64,000 nt of DNA, taken from assembly GCF_005862235.1 (NCBI RefSeq), contig NZ_VCEK01000003.1, positions 850,079-914,078 of the forward strand, read 5' to 3'. This document shows positions 10,391 to 17,781 of the stretch, in pieces. The number at the start of each line of letters is the position of its first letter. The first letter of the stretch is position 1. The notes below the pieces were generated by a model. The model saw only the letters and a program-made list of their open reading frames with translations. It searched no databases and had not been told where the DNA came from. Origin of the DNA: Saccharomonospora piscinae (GTDB lineage Bacteria > Actinomycetota > Actinomycetes > Mycobacteriales > Pseudonocardiaceae). Position numbers and translations under genes: made by a program.

Positions 10391-11218
10391 ATGGCTGGGA
10401 TCGAGTTCCTCAAGGGGCACGGCACGCAGAACGACTTCGTCCTGCTGCCGGACCCCGCCGGGTCGCTGGAGCTGACCCCGCGGCGGGTCGCGGCGCTGTG
10501 CGACCGGCAGCGGGGACTGGGAGCCGACGGTGTGTTGCGGGTCGTGCGCTCCGCCGCCCTGGACGCCGACTCGGCCGCCGAGTGGTTCATGGACTACCGC
10601 AACGCGGACGGCTCCATCGCCGAGATGTGCGGCAACGGTGTCCGGGTCTTCGCGCGCTACCTGGTGGAGTCCGGGCTGGAGGCCGGTCCCGAGTTCGCGG
10701 TGGGCAGCAGGGCGGGAGACCGGCCGGTCCGCGTTCACGACGATCTCTCGGTCACGGTCGGGATGGGACGGCCCACGGTCACGGGCACCTCCGTGGCGGT
10801 GGTCGACGGCAGGCAGGTCTCCGGTGTGGCCGTCGACGTCGGCAACCCGCACCTCGTCTCGGTACTCGACGACGACGTCCGCGCGCTCGATCTGCGGGAA
10901 CCGCCGCGGTACGACAGTGAGGTGTTCCCGGAGGGCGTGAACATCGAGTTCGTCAACCTGCTCGGGCCCGAGCTGCTGCGGATGCGGGTCCACGAGCGGG
11001 GCGTGGGGGAGACGCGCGCCTGTGGGACGGGCACGGTCGCGGCGGTGGCGGCCACGCTGCACCTGCGCGGCGACGACAGCGGTGAGTCCGCTGTGGAGAT
11101 TCCCGGTGGTCGCGTTGCGGTGACGGTGGGCTCGGACGGCGGCGCGACGCTCACGGGCCCGGCCGTCTTTGTCGCGCGGGGTGAACTCGAGGGCGTTTGG
11201 TGGGACTCACTCACCTGA
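10391..11218 (+). CDS. dapF: Diaminopimelate epimerase
   Basis: Converts LL- to meso-diaminopimelate, the precursor for lysine and the cross-linking residue that MurE (encoded at 37 kb) adds to peptidoglycan. The protein is 275 aa. The two catalytic Cys residues are visible: C80 in MCGNGVRVFARY and C211 in RACGTGTVA. The N-terminal FLKGHGTQNDFVLL is characteristic. It follows miaA by nine bases. Its 3' end overlaps the convergent MFS gene by 12 bases. Confidence 0.96.
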   Translation: MAGIEFLKGHGTQNDFVLLPDPAGSLELTPRRVAALCDRQRGLGADGVLRVVRSAALDADSAAEWFMDYRNADGSIAEMCGNGVRVFARYLVESGLEAGPEFAVGSRAGDRPVRVHDDLSVTVGMGRPTVTGTSVAVVDGRQVSGVAVDVGNPHLVSVLDDDVRALDLREPPRYDSEVFPEGVNIEFVNLLGPELLRMRVHERGVGETRACGTGTVAAVAATLHLRGDDSGESAVEIPGGRVAVTVGSDGGATLTGPAVFVARGELEGVWWDSLT

Positions 11219-12472
11219 GGCGGCCTCCTGACCGGGGTGTGCGACCGGCCGAACGCGCTCCGGCGTCCGCCGCAACGGTGACAGCAGCACCCACAGGCCC
11301 GAGAGCGCGAGCCCGGCCGCTGTGAGCCAGACCGTGGCGCGCACCCCGAGCCACTCCCCGAGCACTCCGCCGAGCAGGCTGCCGAGGGGGAGAACGCCCC
11401 ACACCACGAACCGCACGCTCGCGTTCATGCGCCCGAGTAGACGGTCGGGGCACACCGCCTGGCGGTAGCTGACCTGAGCGACGTTGTAGACCACCACGCC
11501 GTAGCCGACCGCGACGAACGCCGCGGCCGCGAGCCCGACCCGCCATCCGGGCGCGGTCAACGGCACGAGAAGCTGGGCGGGCCAGGTCACCAGCGGGACG
11601 AGCCAGATGGCACGGAGCAGCCCGAGCCGTGCCACGCTGCGGCCGGCGGTCACCGCGCCGAGCAGTCCGCCCACGCCGTGACAGGCCAGCACCCAGCCGA
11701 CGGCGCCCGCCGACAGCCCCACGTCGCGGGTGAGGAACAGGATCTCCACGGCGGTGAACATGCCGCCCATCAGGTTTCCGGACGCGGTGCACAGTGTGAC
11801 GGCGCGCAGGGCGGGGTTCTCGAACACGAACCGCAGCCCCTCGGCGACCTGGGCACGCAGCCGGGCCGTCCCGTGCGACGGCGGAGGTGGTTCCCCGGCC
11901 CGGACGCGCCACAGCAACCAGGCGGAGGCCAGATAGCTCGCGCCGACCGTCACCATCGCGCCCGCCGCTCCCACCAGCCCGGCGAGAGTGCCACCCAGAC
12001 CGGGGCCGGCCACGTTGGCCACCGACTGACTGACCTGCAGTTTCGCGTTGCCCTCCAGTAGCTTCTCCCGGCCCACCAGCGACGGCAGGTACGACTGGTA
12101 GGAGAGGTCGAAGAACACGGTGCCGACACCGACCAGCGCCGCGACCACCACCAGGTGGGCCAGCGTCAGCACGTCGAGCCACCACGCGAGCGGAACGCTG
12201 AGCAACAGCAGGCCCCGGAACAGGTCGGCACCGATCATCAGCGGCCTGCGCCGCAGCCGGTCCACCCACACTCCCGCCGGCAGCCCCAGCAACAGGAAGG
12301 CCGCGTTCTCCGCGGCCGTGAGCAGCCCCATTTGCAGCGGCGTGGCGGCCAGCGCGGTGGCGGCCAGCAGCGGAAGCAGTGTCCGTCCCACGAACGTGCC
12401 GAACTGGCTCGCCGTGTCACCGGCCCAGAACAGCCGGAAGTCCCGGTGTCGCCACAGCGTGTCCCCAGTCAT
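11207..12472 (-). CDS. MFS transporter, multidrug-efflux type
   Basis: A 12-helix major facilitator of the Enterobactin exporter/MefA-like group (MFS_3). The protein is 421 aa from the ATG at 12472 (MTGDTLWRHRDFRLFWAG, the usual family beginning). An ATG at 12508 would lie in the operator and is rejected. Between helices 2 and 3 the loop GVWVDRLRRRPLM matches the MFS motif A. The gene is divergent from an ArsR-type regulator with a 24-bp inverted repeat between them, so it is probably repressed by that regulator. Substrate unknown. Confidence 0.9.
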   Translation of the reverse strand: MTGDTLWRHRDFRLFWAGDTASQFGTFVGRTLLPLLAATALAATPLQMGLLTAAENAAFLLLGLPAGVWVDRLRRRPLMIGADLFRGLLLLSVPLAWWLDVLTLAHLVVVAALVGVGTVFFDLSYQSYLPSLVGREKLLEGNAKLQVSQSVANVAGPGLGGTLAGLVGAAGAMVTVGASYLASAWLLWRVRAGEPPPPSHGTARLRAQVAEGLRFVFENPALRAVTLCTASGNLMGGMFTAVEILFLTRDVGLSAGAVGWVLACHGVGGLLGAVTAGRSVARLGLLRAIWLVPLVTWPAQLLVPLTAPGWRVGLAAAAFVAVGYGVVVYNVAQVSYRQAVCPDRLLGRMNASVRFVVWGVLPLGSLLGGVLGEWLGVRATVWLTAAGLALSGLWVLLSPLRRTPERVRPVAHPGQEAASGE

Positions 12473-12489
12473 GCCGGGAAGACTGCCGG

Positions 12490-12513
12490 AGTGATTGGAA
12501 AGTGTCAATCACT
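12490..12513. promoter_or_regulatory. Candidate operator of the ArsR-type regulator
   Basis: AGTGATTG (12490-12497) and CAATCACT (12506-12513) form a perfect 8-bp inverted repeat with an 8-base spacer, in the divergent gap between the MFS and ArsR genes. A TACAGT -10-like hexamer for the regulator lies at 12523-12528, so bound protein would block both promoters. Confidence 0.65.
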
Positions 12514-12551
12514 GTGCTCGCGTACAGTGTGCCGGTGGTGATTCGGCAGTG

Positions 12552-13049
12552 GTGAACCGAAAGCGGAGAGCGACCGAAGCCGAGGCACGGGCGCTCGCCT
12601 CGGGAATACGTCTGCGGATCATCCGGTTGACCTATGCGACGGCGCTCACGAACAAGGAGCTGGCGCAGCGGCTCGGCCGGGATCCGGCCACGACGCTGCA
12701 TCACGTCCGCAAGCTCGTCGACACCGGCTTCCTCGCCGCCCAGCCCGCGCGGCGCGGAACCAGGGGAGCGAAGGAAATTCCGTATCGCTCCACCGGATTG
12801 TCATGGAGACTGGACACCGCACACGATCCGGACGTGAGCGAGGCGATGCTGGAGGCGTTCCTCGCCGAACTGGCCGGGGCCGACCCGGCGACAGTCGACC
12901 AGTGGCGGCTGGTGGCGCAGGTCCGCGATGACCGCCTGGCCGAGTTCCGGCAGCGGCTGGAGGATCTGCTCGAGGAGTTCAGCCGCGAGCGGGTCGAGGA
13001 CGGGGCCGACCGGACCGCGCTGTACGTGGCCCTGTATCCGAGCAGGTGA
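12552..13049 (+). CDS. ArsR-type winged-helix transcriptional regulator
   Basis: A 165 aa DNA-binding protein. The N-terminus has a winged helix (about residues 10-85) with NKELAQRLGRDPATTLHHVRKLVDTGFL as helix-turn-helix and PYRSTGLSW in the wing. The C-terminal half is helical (WRLVAQVRDDRLAEFRQRL...) and probably dimerises or senses a ligand. No Cys pair of the metal-sensing ArsR proteins is present, so a metal effector is unlikely. The GTG at 12552 is the first plausible start after the TACAGT hexamer. It probably controls the divergent MFS exporter and itself through the inverted repeat. Confidence 0.82.
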   Translation: MNRKRRATEAEARALASGIRLRIIRLTYATALTNKELAQRLGRDPATTLHHVRKLVDTGFLAAQPARRGTRGAKEIPYRSTGLSWRLDTAHDPDVSEAMLEAFLAELAGADPATVDQWRLVAQVRDDRLAEFRQRLEDLLEEFSRERVEDGADRTALYVALYPSR

Positions 13050-13061
13050 AGGGTCGTTCTT

Positions 13062-13078
13062 TCCCACGGACCGTGGGA
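13062..13078. promoter_or_regulatory. Perfect palindrome upstream of hflX
   Basis: TCCCACGG, one A, then CCGTGGGA: a 17-base palindrome ending 13 bases before the hflX ATG and five before its AGGGAG ribosome site. It could be an operator or a small hairpin after the ArsR gene. The one-base centre favours a protein site over a transcript hairpin. Confidence 0.4.
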
Positions 13079-13091
13079 CGATAGGGAGACG

Positions 13092-14546
13092 ATGACAGAA
13101 CTGACACACAGTGCCCCCGAGGCCCCGGACGCCGGGACCGACGACGTGCAGCTCTCGCAGGGCGAGCTGGAACTGTCCGACCGTGCCTCGCTGCGGCGGG
13201 TCGCCGGGCTGTCCACCGAACTCGCCGACATCACCGAGGTCGAGTACCGGCGGCTGCGGCTGGAGAAGGTCGTCCTCGCGGGCGTGTGGGTCCAGGGCAC
13301 CGCGGCCCAGTCGGAGGAGTCGCTGGCCGAGCTGGCGCGGCTGGCCGAGACGGCCGGGTCCGAGGTGCTCGAAGGCGTGGTGCAGCGCCGGTCGCGGCCC
13401 GACCCCGCCACCTACATCGGGTCGGGCAAGGTGCGCGAGCTGGCCGACATCGTGGCCGCGACGGGCGCCGACACGGTGGTCTGCGACGGTGAACTCTCCC
13501 CGGGCCAGTTGCGGCAACTGGAGGAGAAGCTCCACGTCAAGGTCATCGACCGCACGGCGCTGATCCTCGACATCTTCGCCCAGCACGCCCGGTCACGCGA
13601 AGGCAAGGCGCAGGTCGAGCTGGCCCAGTTGCAGTACCTCATCCCGCGCCTGCGCGGGTGGGGTCAGTCGCTGTCCCGGCAGGCCGGTGGCCGCGCGGGC
13701 GGAGCGAACGGTGGCGTGGGGCTGCGTGGTCCCGGTGAGACCAAGCTGGAGACCGATCGCAGGCGGATCAACAAGCGCCTCGCGAAGCTGCGCAAGGACA
13801 TCGCGGCGATGGACACCATCCGCGAGACCAAGCGTGGACGCCGAGTCGCCAACGAGGTTCCGAGTGTGGCGCTCGTCGGCTACACCAACGCAGGCAAGTC
13901 GAGCCTGCTCAACGCCGTGACCGGCGCCGGAGTGCTGGTCGAGGACGCGCTGTTCGCCACCCTCGATCCGACCACCCGGCGGGCGGAGACCACGGACGGC
14001 AGGGCGTACACGATGACCGACACGGTCGGCTTCGTGCGTCACCTGCCGCACCAGCTGGTGGACGCGTTCCGTTCGACACTCGACGAGGCGGCCGACGCCG
14101 ATCTGCTGCTGCACGTGGTCGACGGCGCGGCCCCCGCGCCGGAGGACCAGGTCTCCGCGGTGCGCGAGGTCCTCGCCGAGATCGGACAGAAGCGCGACGC
14201 CCCGCTCCCGCCCGAGCTGGTCGTGGTGAACAAGGCCGACGAGGCGAGTGACGTCGCCCTCGCGCGGTTGCGTCACCTGCTGCCGGAGGCGGTCGTGGTG
14301 TCGGCCCACAGCGGGCAGGGCATCGACTCGCTCGTGGCCGAGATCGCCGAGCGGCTTCCGCGCCCGGAGGCTGAGGTGGATGTCGTGGTGCCCTACACGC
14401 GCGGTGAACTCGTGGCCAGGGTCCACGCCGACGGCGAGGTGCTGGCCGAGGAACACCGCCCCGAGGGAACCCGGCTGCGCGCCCGGGTGCATGCCGACCT
14501 GGCCGCAGCGCTGGCGGACTATGTCGCCGACGGCGCCAGGGCGTGA
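13092..14546 (+). CDS. hflX: Ribosome-associated GTPase HflX
   Basis: A GTPase that splits stalled 70S ribosomes in stress. The protein is 484 aa. The N-terminal HflX domain (about 60-250) contains LVCDGELSPGQLRQL-like sequence and the Gly-rich GLRGPGETKLETDRRRI motif. The GTPase domain has G1 GYTNAGKSS (around residue 262), G3 DTVGF, and G4 NKAD. The C-terminal domain ends in Arg/Ala-rich sequence. ATG with AGGGAGACG directly upstream. It lies between dapF and lexA as in M. tuberculosis (Rv2725c). Confidence 0.95.
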   Translation: MTELTHSAPEAPDAGTDDVQLSQGELELSDRASLRRVAGLSTELADITEVEYRRLRLEKVVLAGVWVQGTAAQSEESLAELARLAETAGSEVLEGVVQRRSRPDPATYIGSGKVRELADIVAATGADTVVCDGELSPGQLRQLEEKLHVKVIDRTALILDIFAQHARSREGKAQVELAQLQYLIPRLRGWGQSLSRQAGGRAGGANGGVGLRGPGETKLETDRRRINKRLAKLRKDIAAMDTIRETKRGRRVANEVPSVALVGYTNAGKSSLLNAVTGAGVLVEDALFATLDPTTRRAETTDGRAYTMTDTVGFVRHLPHQLVDAFRSTLDEAADADLLLHVVDGAAPAPEDQVSAVREVLAEIGQKRDAPLPPELVVVNKADEASDVALARLRHLLPEAVVVSAHSGQGIDSLVAEIAERLPRPEAEVDVVVPYTRGELVARVHADGEVLAEEHRPEGTRLRARVHADLAAALADYVADGARA

Positions 14547-14557
14547 CGTGGTGACGC

Positions 14558-14563
14558 TACCGT
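14558..14563 (+). promoter_or_regulatory. -10-like hexamer for the propeller-like secreted protein gene
   Basis: TACCGT sits six bases before the GTG start at 14570, with no ribosome site in the gap. Leaderless geometry. Confidence 0.5.
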
Positions 14564-14569
14564 AGCGGA

Positions 14570-15580
14570 GTGCGCACACTCGGACTCCGCGCGGGCGTCA
14601 CCGCGCTGGCGCTGGTCATGGCTCCCGTGCCGGTGCGCGCGGACACCGAGATACCGCGTCCCGAGACCCGATGCACGATCGGTGACCCGGCGCTCGCCGA
14701 ACTGTCCGGGCTCGCGGTCGACGACCACGGTGTGTATGCGGTGAACGACGGCGGAACCCGCGTGGAGGTCGTCGTCCTCGGTAACGACTGCGAGACGCGC
14801 GACGTGCTCACCGCCCCGACCGACCCGTACGACGTCGAGGATCTCGCGCTCGGGCCGGACGGCACCCTGTGGCTCGGGGACACCGGGGACAACCTCCGCC
14901 GGCGCGAGACCGTGGCCCTGCACGCACTCGCCCGTGACGGCACCTCCCAGCTGTACCGGCTGACCTATCCCGACGGCGCCCAGGACGCCGAGGCATTGAT
15001 CATGGCAGGTGACGGCACGCCCTACATCGTGACGAAGAACGTGCTCGGAAACGCGGGGGTGTACCGGCCGGCCGCGCCGCTGCGTGAGCCGGGCCCGACC
15101 CCGCTGGAGCGGGTCGGCACCGTGCCCCTGACTCCGACGGATACGCAGGGCGGCCCGGCGGGCGTGGTGGGCACGGTGACGGTCACCGGAGCCGCACTGT
15201 CGGCCGACGGAGGCGTGGTGGCGTTGCGCACCTACACCGACGCGTACCTGTACCCGGTGGTGGGACACGACATCGCCGAGGCCCTGCGGCAGGAACCGGT
15301 GCGCGTGCCACTGCCGGACGAGCCGCAGGGGGAGGCCATTGCCTTCACCGGTGACGGTGCCCTGCTGACCGCCGGTGAAGGGGTCGACGAACCGCTCAGG
15401 GTCGTACCGGCCGCGGCCGGGCTGGTGGCCCGCCACGAGGACGACACCGGCGGTGATGCCGCAGCGCCGAACCCTCCCGAGGAGCCGGAGGACGACGGTT
15501 TCGGAGTCCTGCCCGGGCTGGCCGTCGCTGCCGTGGTCGTGGTCGTGGTGATAACCGGGATTCGTCGCCGACGCCGCTGA
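14570..15580 (+). CDS. Secreted, membrane-anchored beta-propeller-like protein (Rv2721c position)
   Basis: Function unknown. The 336 aa protein has a signal peptide (about residues 1-25, ending VPVRADT). A body of repeated beta-rich segments follows, with patterns such as SGLAVDDHGVYAVNDGG, EDLALGPDGTLWLGDTGDN and GEAIAFTGDGALLTAGEG that look like propeller blades. Then come an acidic/Pro linker (about 300-315) and one C-terminal membrane helix (LPGLAVAAVVVVVVITG) with an Arg tail. So it faces the outside and is held by its C-terminus. It is convergent with lexA. M. tuberculosis has a membrane protein at the same place. Confidence 0.85.
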   Translation: MRTLGLRAGVTALALVMAPVPVRADTEIPRPETRCTIGDPALAELSGLAVDDHGVYAVNDGGTRVEVVVLGNDCETRDVLTAPTDPYDVEDLALGPDGTLWLGDTGDNLRRRETVALHALARDGTSQLYRLTYPDGAQDAEALIMAGDGTPYIVTKNVLGNAGVYRPAAPLREPGPTPLERVGTVPLTPTDTQGGPAGVVGTVTVTGAALSADGGVVALRTYTDAYLYPVVGHDIAEALRQEPVRVPLPDEPQGEAIAFTGDGALLTAGEGVDEPLRVVPAAAGLVARHEDDTGGDAAAPNPPEEPEDDGFGVLPGLAVAAVVVVVVITGIRRRRR

Positions 15581-15615
15581 GCGTCAGCGCGGCGAAGGGC
15601 ACCCCAATACGGTCG

Positions 15616-16386
15616 TCAGAGTCTGCGGAGAACCGCGACGACCTTTCCGAGTATGGTGGCGTCGTCGCCGGGGATTGGTTCGTACGCCTCGTTGTGCGGC
15701 ATCAACCAGATGTGGTCGTCCTTGCGTTTGAACGTTTTCACCGTGGCCTCGCCCTCGATCATCGCGGCCACGATGTCGCCGTTCTCGGCATCGGGCTGCT
15801 GGCGCACCACGACCCAGTCTCCGTCGGTGATCGCCGCGTCGATCATCGAATCACCGGCGACGCTGAGCAGAAACACCTCGCCCTCGCCGACGATGTCCCG
15901 GGGCAGCGGGTAGACGTCCTCGATCGATTCCTCGGCGAGAACCGGCCCGCCAGCCGCGATCCGCCCGACGAGTGGCACCAGCGCGGGTGCGGGGAGTTCG
16001 GCGACCTGCGCCGACGACAGGCCCGGCACTGTTGCCGCGCTCGGTTCGGCCGGTGTGTCCGCGGCCGAACCGGCGGGGTCACCCGCTCCGCGTCCCGAGT
16101 CGAAGGCGAGTACACCCACGGCACGCGGGCGGTTCGCGTCGCGCCGCAAATAGCCCTTTCGCTGCAACGCCTTCAATTGGTGCGACACCGACGATGTCGA
16201 CGTGAGACCGACCGCCTCACCGATTTCGCGGACACTGGGCGGGTAACCGTACTGATCCACCCACTGACGGATGACGTCCAGAACTTTCCGCTGGCGGGGA
16301 GTCAGGCTCTCGTCGCGGTCGGCGCTGTTACTGCCCGTCGGCGGGAACTCGGTCACCGTGCCGCCGTCCGTCGTATTGCGTGCCAC
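15616..16386 (-). CDS. lexA: LexA repressor
   Basis: Master repressor of the SOS response; it cleaves itself when stimulated by RecA filaments. The protein is 256 aa from the GTG at 16386, chosen because GGGAGG lies ten bases upstream; a longer frame reaches 16620 but would run across both SOS boxes. The N-terminal winged helix has [22 protein letters not shown]. The cleavage site is A145-G146 (RIAAGGPV), the nucleophile S180 (AGDSMID) and the base K217 (ATVKTF), with spacings (35 and 37 residues) equal to those of E. coli LexA. A Pro/Ala linker of about 35 residues separates the domains. Two LexA boxes upstream imply autoregulation. Confidence 0.96.
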   Translation of the reverse strand: MARNTTDGGTVTEFPPTGSNSADRDESLTPRQRKVLDVIRQWVDQYGYPPSVREIGEAVGLTSTSSVSHQLKALQRKGYLRRDANRPRAVGVLAFDSGRGAGDPAGSAADTPAEPSAATVPGLSSAQVAELPAPALVPLVGRIAAGGPVLAEESIEDVYPLPRDIVGEGEVFLLSVAGDSMIDAAITDGDWVVVRQQPDAENGDIVAAMIEGEATVKTFKRKDDHIWLMPHNEAYEPIPGDDATILGKVVAVLRRL

Positions 16387-16472
16387 CGCGTAACGCCTCC
16401 CAGTCAAGAGCCCGACCGTTGTCGTGCCGTCTGCACTTCCACACGCGACGCTAGCCCGCTTCGGCGGGGATT

Positions 16473-16488
16473 TCAAACGTTTGTTCGA
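16473..16488. promoter_or_regulatory. SOS box 1 (LexA operator)
   Basis: TCAAACGTTTGTTCGA matches the actinobacterial LexA consensus TCGAAC-N4-GTTCGA at 11 of 12 fixed positions. It lies about 90 bases upstream of the lexA start in the divergent gap. Confidence 0.85.
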
Positions 16489-16551
16489 GAACACGCCGCT
16501 GATGCTCGATTTTCGCTCACATCGGTGGTACATATTCGCACGGGCGTTCGA

Positions 16552-16567
16552 TAGAACTGGTGTTCGA
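16552..16567. promoter_or_regulatory. SOS box 2 (LexA operator)
   Basis: TAGAACTGGTGTTCGA matches TCGAAC-N4-GTTCGA at 11 of 12 fixed positions. It lies 20 bases upstream of the divergent small membrane protein gene, and so probably controls that gene. The two boxes are 79 bases apart start to start. Confidence 0.85.
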
Positions 16568-16587
16568 TCTTCGGGAGTGTGGTTGTC

Positions 16588-16917
16588 GTGGCGATGGTCG
16601 ACAGGCGGTCTTCCCCTCACGTGCCCCTCGGTCGTCCGGTTCCGGCCCGGCCTCCCTCGGTGGCCGGTTCACGGGGTCCGCGCCGACCGCCGACCCGGGC
16701 CGCCGCGTCACCGGTCGGAACGTGGCCGGCGCGGAGGTCTGCCGGTCTCGAACGAGGTCCGTGCCGAGGCGCCCGCTGTCCCGAATGGCTGTGGCTGCTG
16801 GTGATGGCACTCGCGGTGGCCGCGATGGTCGTCGGTGCGGGTCTGGTGCTGCTGGGGCTCGCGTCGGCCGTTCCCGTCTCGCCCGGGGCGGCCGGGGTGC
16901 CCGGTGCCGCCGGCTGA
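16588..16917 (+). CDS. Small SOS-associated membrane protein without a LysM domain
   Basis: About 109 aa from the GTG at 16588, which has GGGAG eleven bases upstream; ATG at 16594 is an alternative. The N-terminus is basic and Pro-rich (about 65 residues), then one membrane helix ([23 protein letters not shown]), then a short Pro/Ala/Gly tail. Many actinobacteria carry at this spot, divergent from lexA, a similar basic/Pro-rich protein with one helix followed by a LysM domain (Rv2719c/ChiZ, an SOS-induced division inhibitor in M. tuberculosis). Here no LysM sequence follows in any frame. It may be a reduced member, with damage-induced division control as a possible role. Coding status is fairly but not fully certain. 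Confidence 0.55.
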   Translation: MAMVDRRSSPHVPLGRPVPARPPSVAGSRGPRRPPTRAAASPVGTWPARRSAGLERGPCRGARCPEWLWLLVMALAVAAMVVGAGLVLLGLASAVPVSPGAAGVPGAAG

Positions 16918-17237
16918 TCGTTCCCGGGTTCGCGGGTGGCCGCGGGCGGGCGGAATGGCGTGCGCCGTAGGCTGTGCGGCATCCATCCCGCCGTGTCTCG
17001 TGCCGGGCTCCGGCTATGTCGGTTGTCACCCGTGTGGGGTGGGGGCCGCGCTTGCGTGGGGGTGCGGCGCCTTCTAGAGTCGCCCCCACATGTAGTAGTT
17101 ACATGGCTGTGATTGGTCCATAAGTTGGGGTATCCTCGACTCTGAGGCGAGTTTCCTCGACGTGCGGTCTGCGAGTCCGGCGGTGTCCGGTCGTGGTGGC
17201 GCGGGTGTCAAGATGAGGTCTGGGAGGTGGTCGACCG
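16918..17237. other. 320-base gap: nrdR-nrdJ leader region
   Basis: No convincing reading frame. It holds an inverted repeat at 17089-17105 (CATGTA, five bases, TACATG), a TATCCT -10-like hexamer at 17131-17136 and, just before nrdR, GGGAGGTGGTC as ribosome site. I looked for a B12 riboswitch, since class II reductase operons are often B12-linked, and did not find a recognisable B12-box. Confidence 0.6.
17089..17105. promoter_or_regulatory. Candidate NrdR box
   Basis: CATGTA-GTAGT-TACATG, a perfect 6-bp inverted repeat located about 26 bases upstream of the best -10-like hexamer of the nrdR-nrdJ operon. Published NrdR boxes are 16-bp AT-rich palindromes of the type acaCwAtATaTwgtgt, usually in pairs about 31 bp apart. 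The match is only partial and I did not find a clear second copy. Confidence 0.35.
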
Positions 17238-17726
17238 GTGCGGTGTCCGTTCTGTCGGCATGCCGACTCCCGCGTCGTCGACTCCCGCGAGATCGACGAG
17301 GGTCAGGCCATCCGGCGGCGCCGGTCGTGCTCGGCCTGCGGGCGCCGGTTCACCACGTCCGAGACGATGGTGCTCGCGGTCGTCAAGCGGTCCGGAGTGA
17401 CCGAGCAGTTCAGCCGGGACAAAGTGGTTCGGGGTGTGCGGCGCGCCTGCCAGGGGCGGCCCGTCGACGACGACGCGCTACAGCAGTTGGCACAGCGTGT
17501 CGAGGAGTCGATCAAGGCGACCGGTGTCGCCGAGATTCCGAGCCACGAGGTGGGACTCGCCATCCTCGGTCCGCTCAGGGAACTCGACACGGTGGCGTAC
17601 CTCAGGTTCGCCAGCGTGTACCGGTCGTTCTCCTCGATCGATGACTTCGAGACCGAGATCAAGAACCTGCGCGAGGTGATCGCCGAGTCGTCGGTGACAC
17701 GGGCCCGGCAGGACCACAGCGACTGA
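17238..17726 (+). CDS. nrdR: Transcriptional repressor NrdR
   Basis: Represses ribonucleotide reductase genes in response to nucleotides bound in its ATP-cone. The protein is 162 aa. The zinc ribbon is C3-P-F-C6 and C31-S-A-C34, followed by the ATP-cone (about residues 48-138, starting near [16 protein letters not shown]). GTG start with GGGAGGTGG about ten bases upstream. It is the first gene of a two-gene unit with nrdJ; the 55-base gap to nrdJ holds a small hairpin (ACGGC 17737-17741 and GCCGT 17749-17753). Probably self-controlled. Confidence 0.96.
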   Translation: MRCPFCRHADSRVVDSREIDEGQAIRRRRSCSACGRRFTTSETMVLAVVKRSGVTEQFSRDKVVRGVRRACQGRPVDDDALQQLAQRVEESIKATGVAEIPSHEVGLAILGPLRELDTVAYLRFASVYRSFSSIDDFETEIKNLREVIAESSVTRARQDHSD

Positions 17727-17781
17727 GTCAGCGTGTACGGCGTGTCAAGCCGTCACCAGTGTGAACGCGGGAGTGGGAGTC

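Noticed and set aside
9440-11062. 540-codon open frame antisense to miaA and dapF
   Set aside because: It covers two well-supported genes and reads as compositional noise.
15575-15589. Terminator between the 14.57 kb gene and lexA
   Set aside because: CGCTGA/TCAGCG gives only 6 bp with a 3-base loop; too weak to claim.
16917-16990. Frameshifted LysM domain after the small lexA-divergent protein
   Set aside because: None of the three forward frames after the stop shows a LysM-like sequence.
16918-17237. Cobalamin riboswitch before nrdR-nrdJ
   Set aside because: No recognisable B12-box or the expected helices by eye. A covariance-model search would be decisive.
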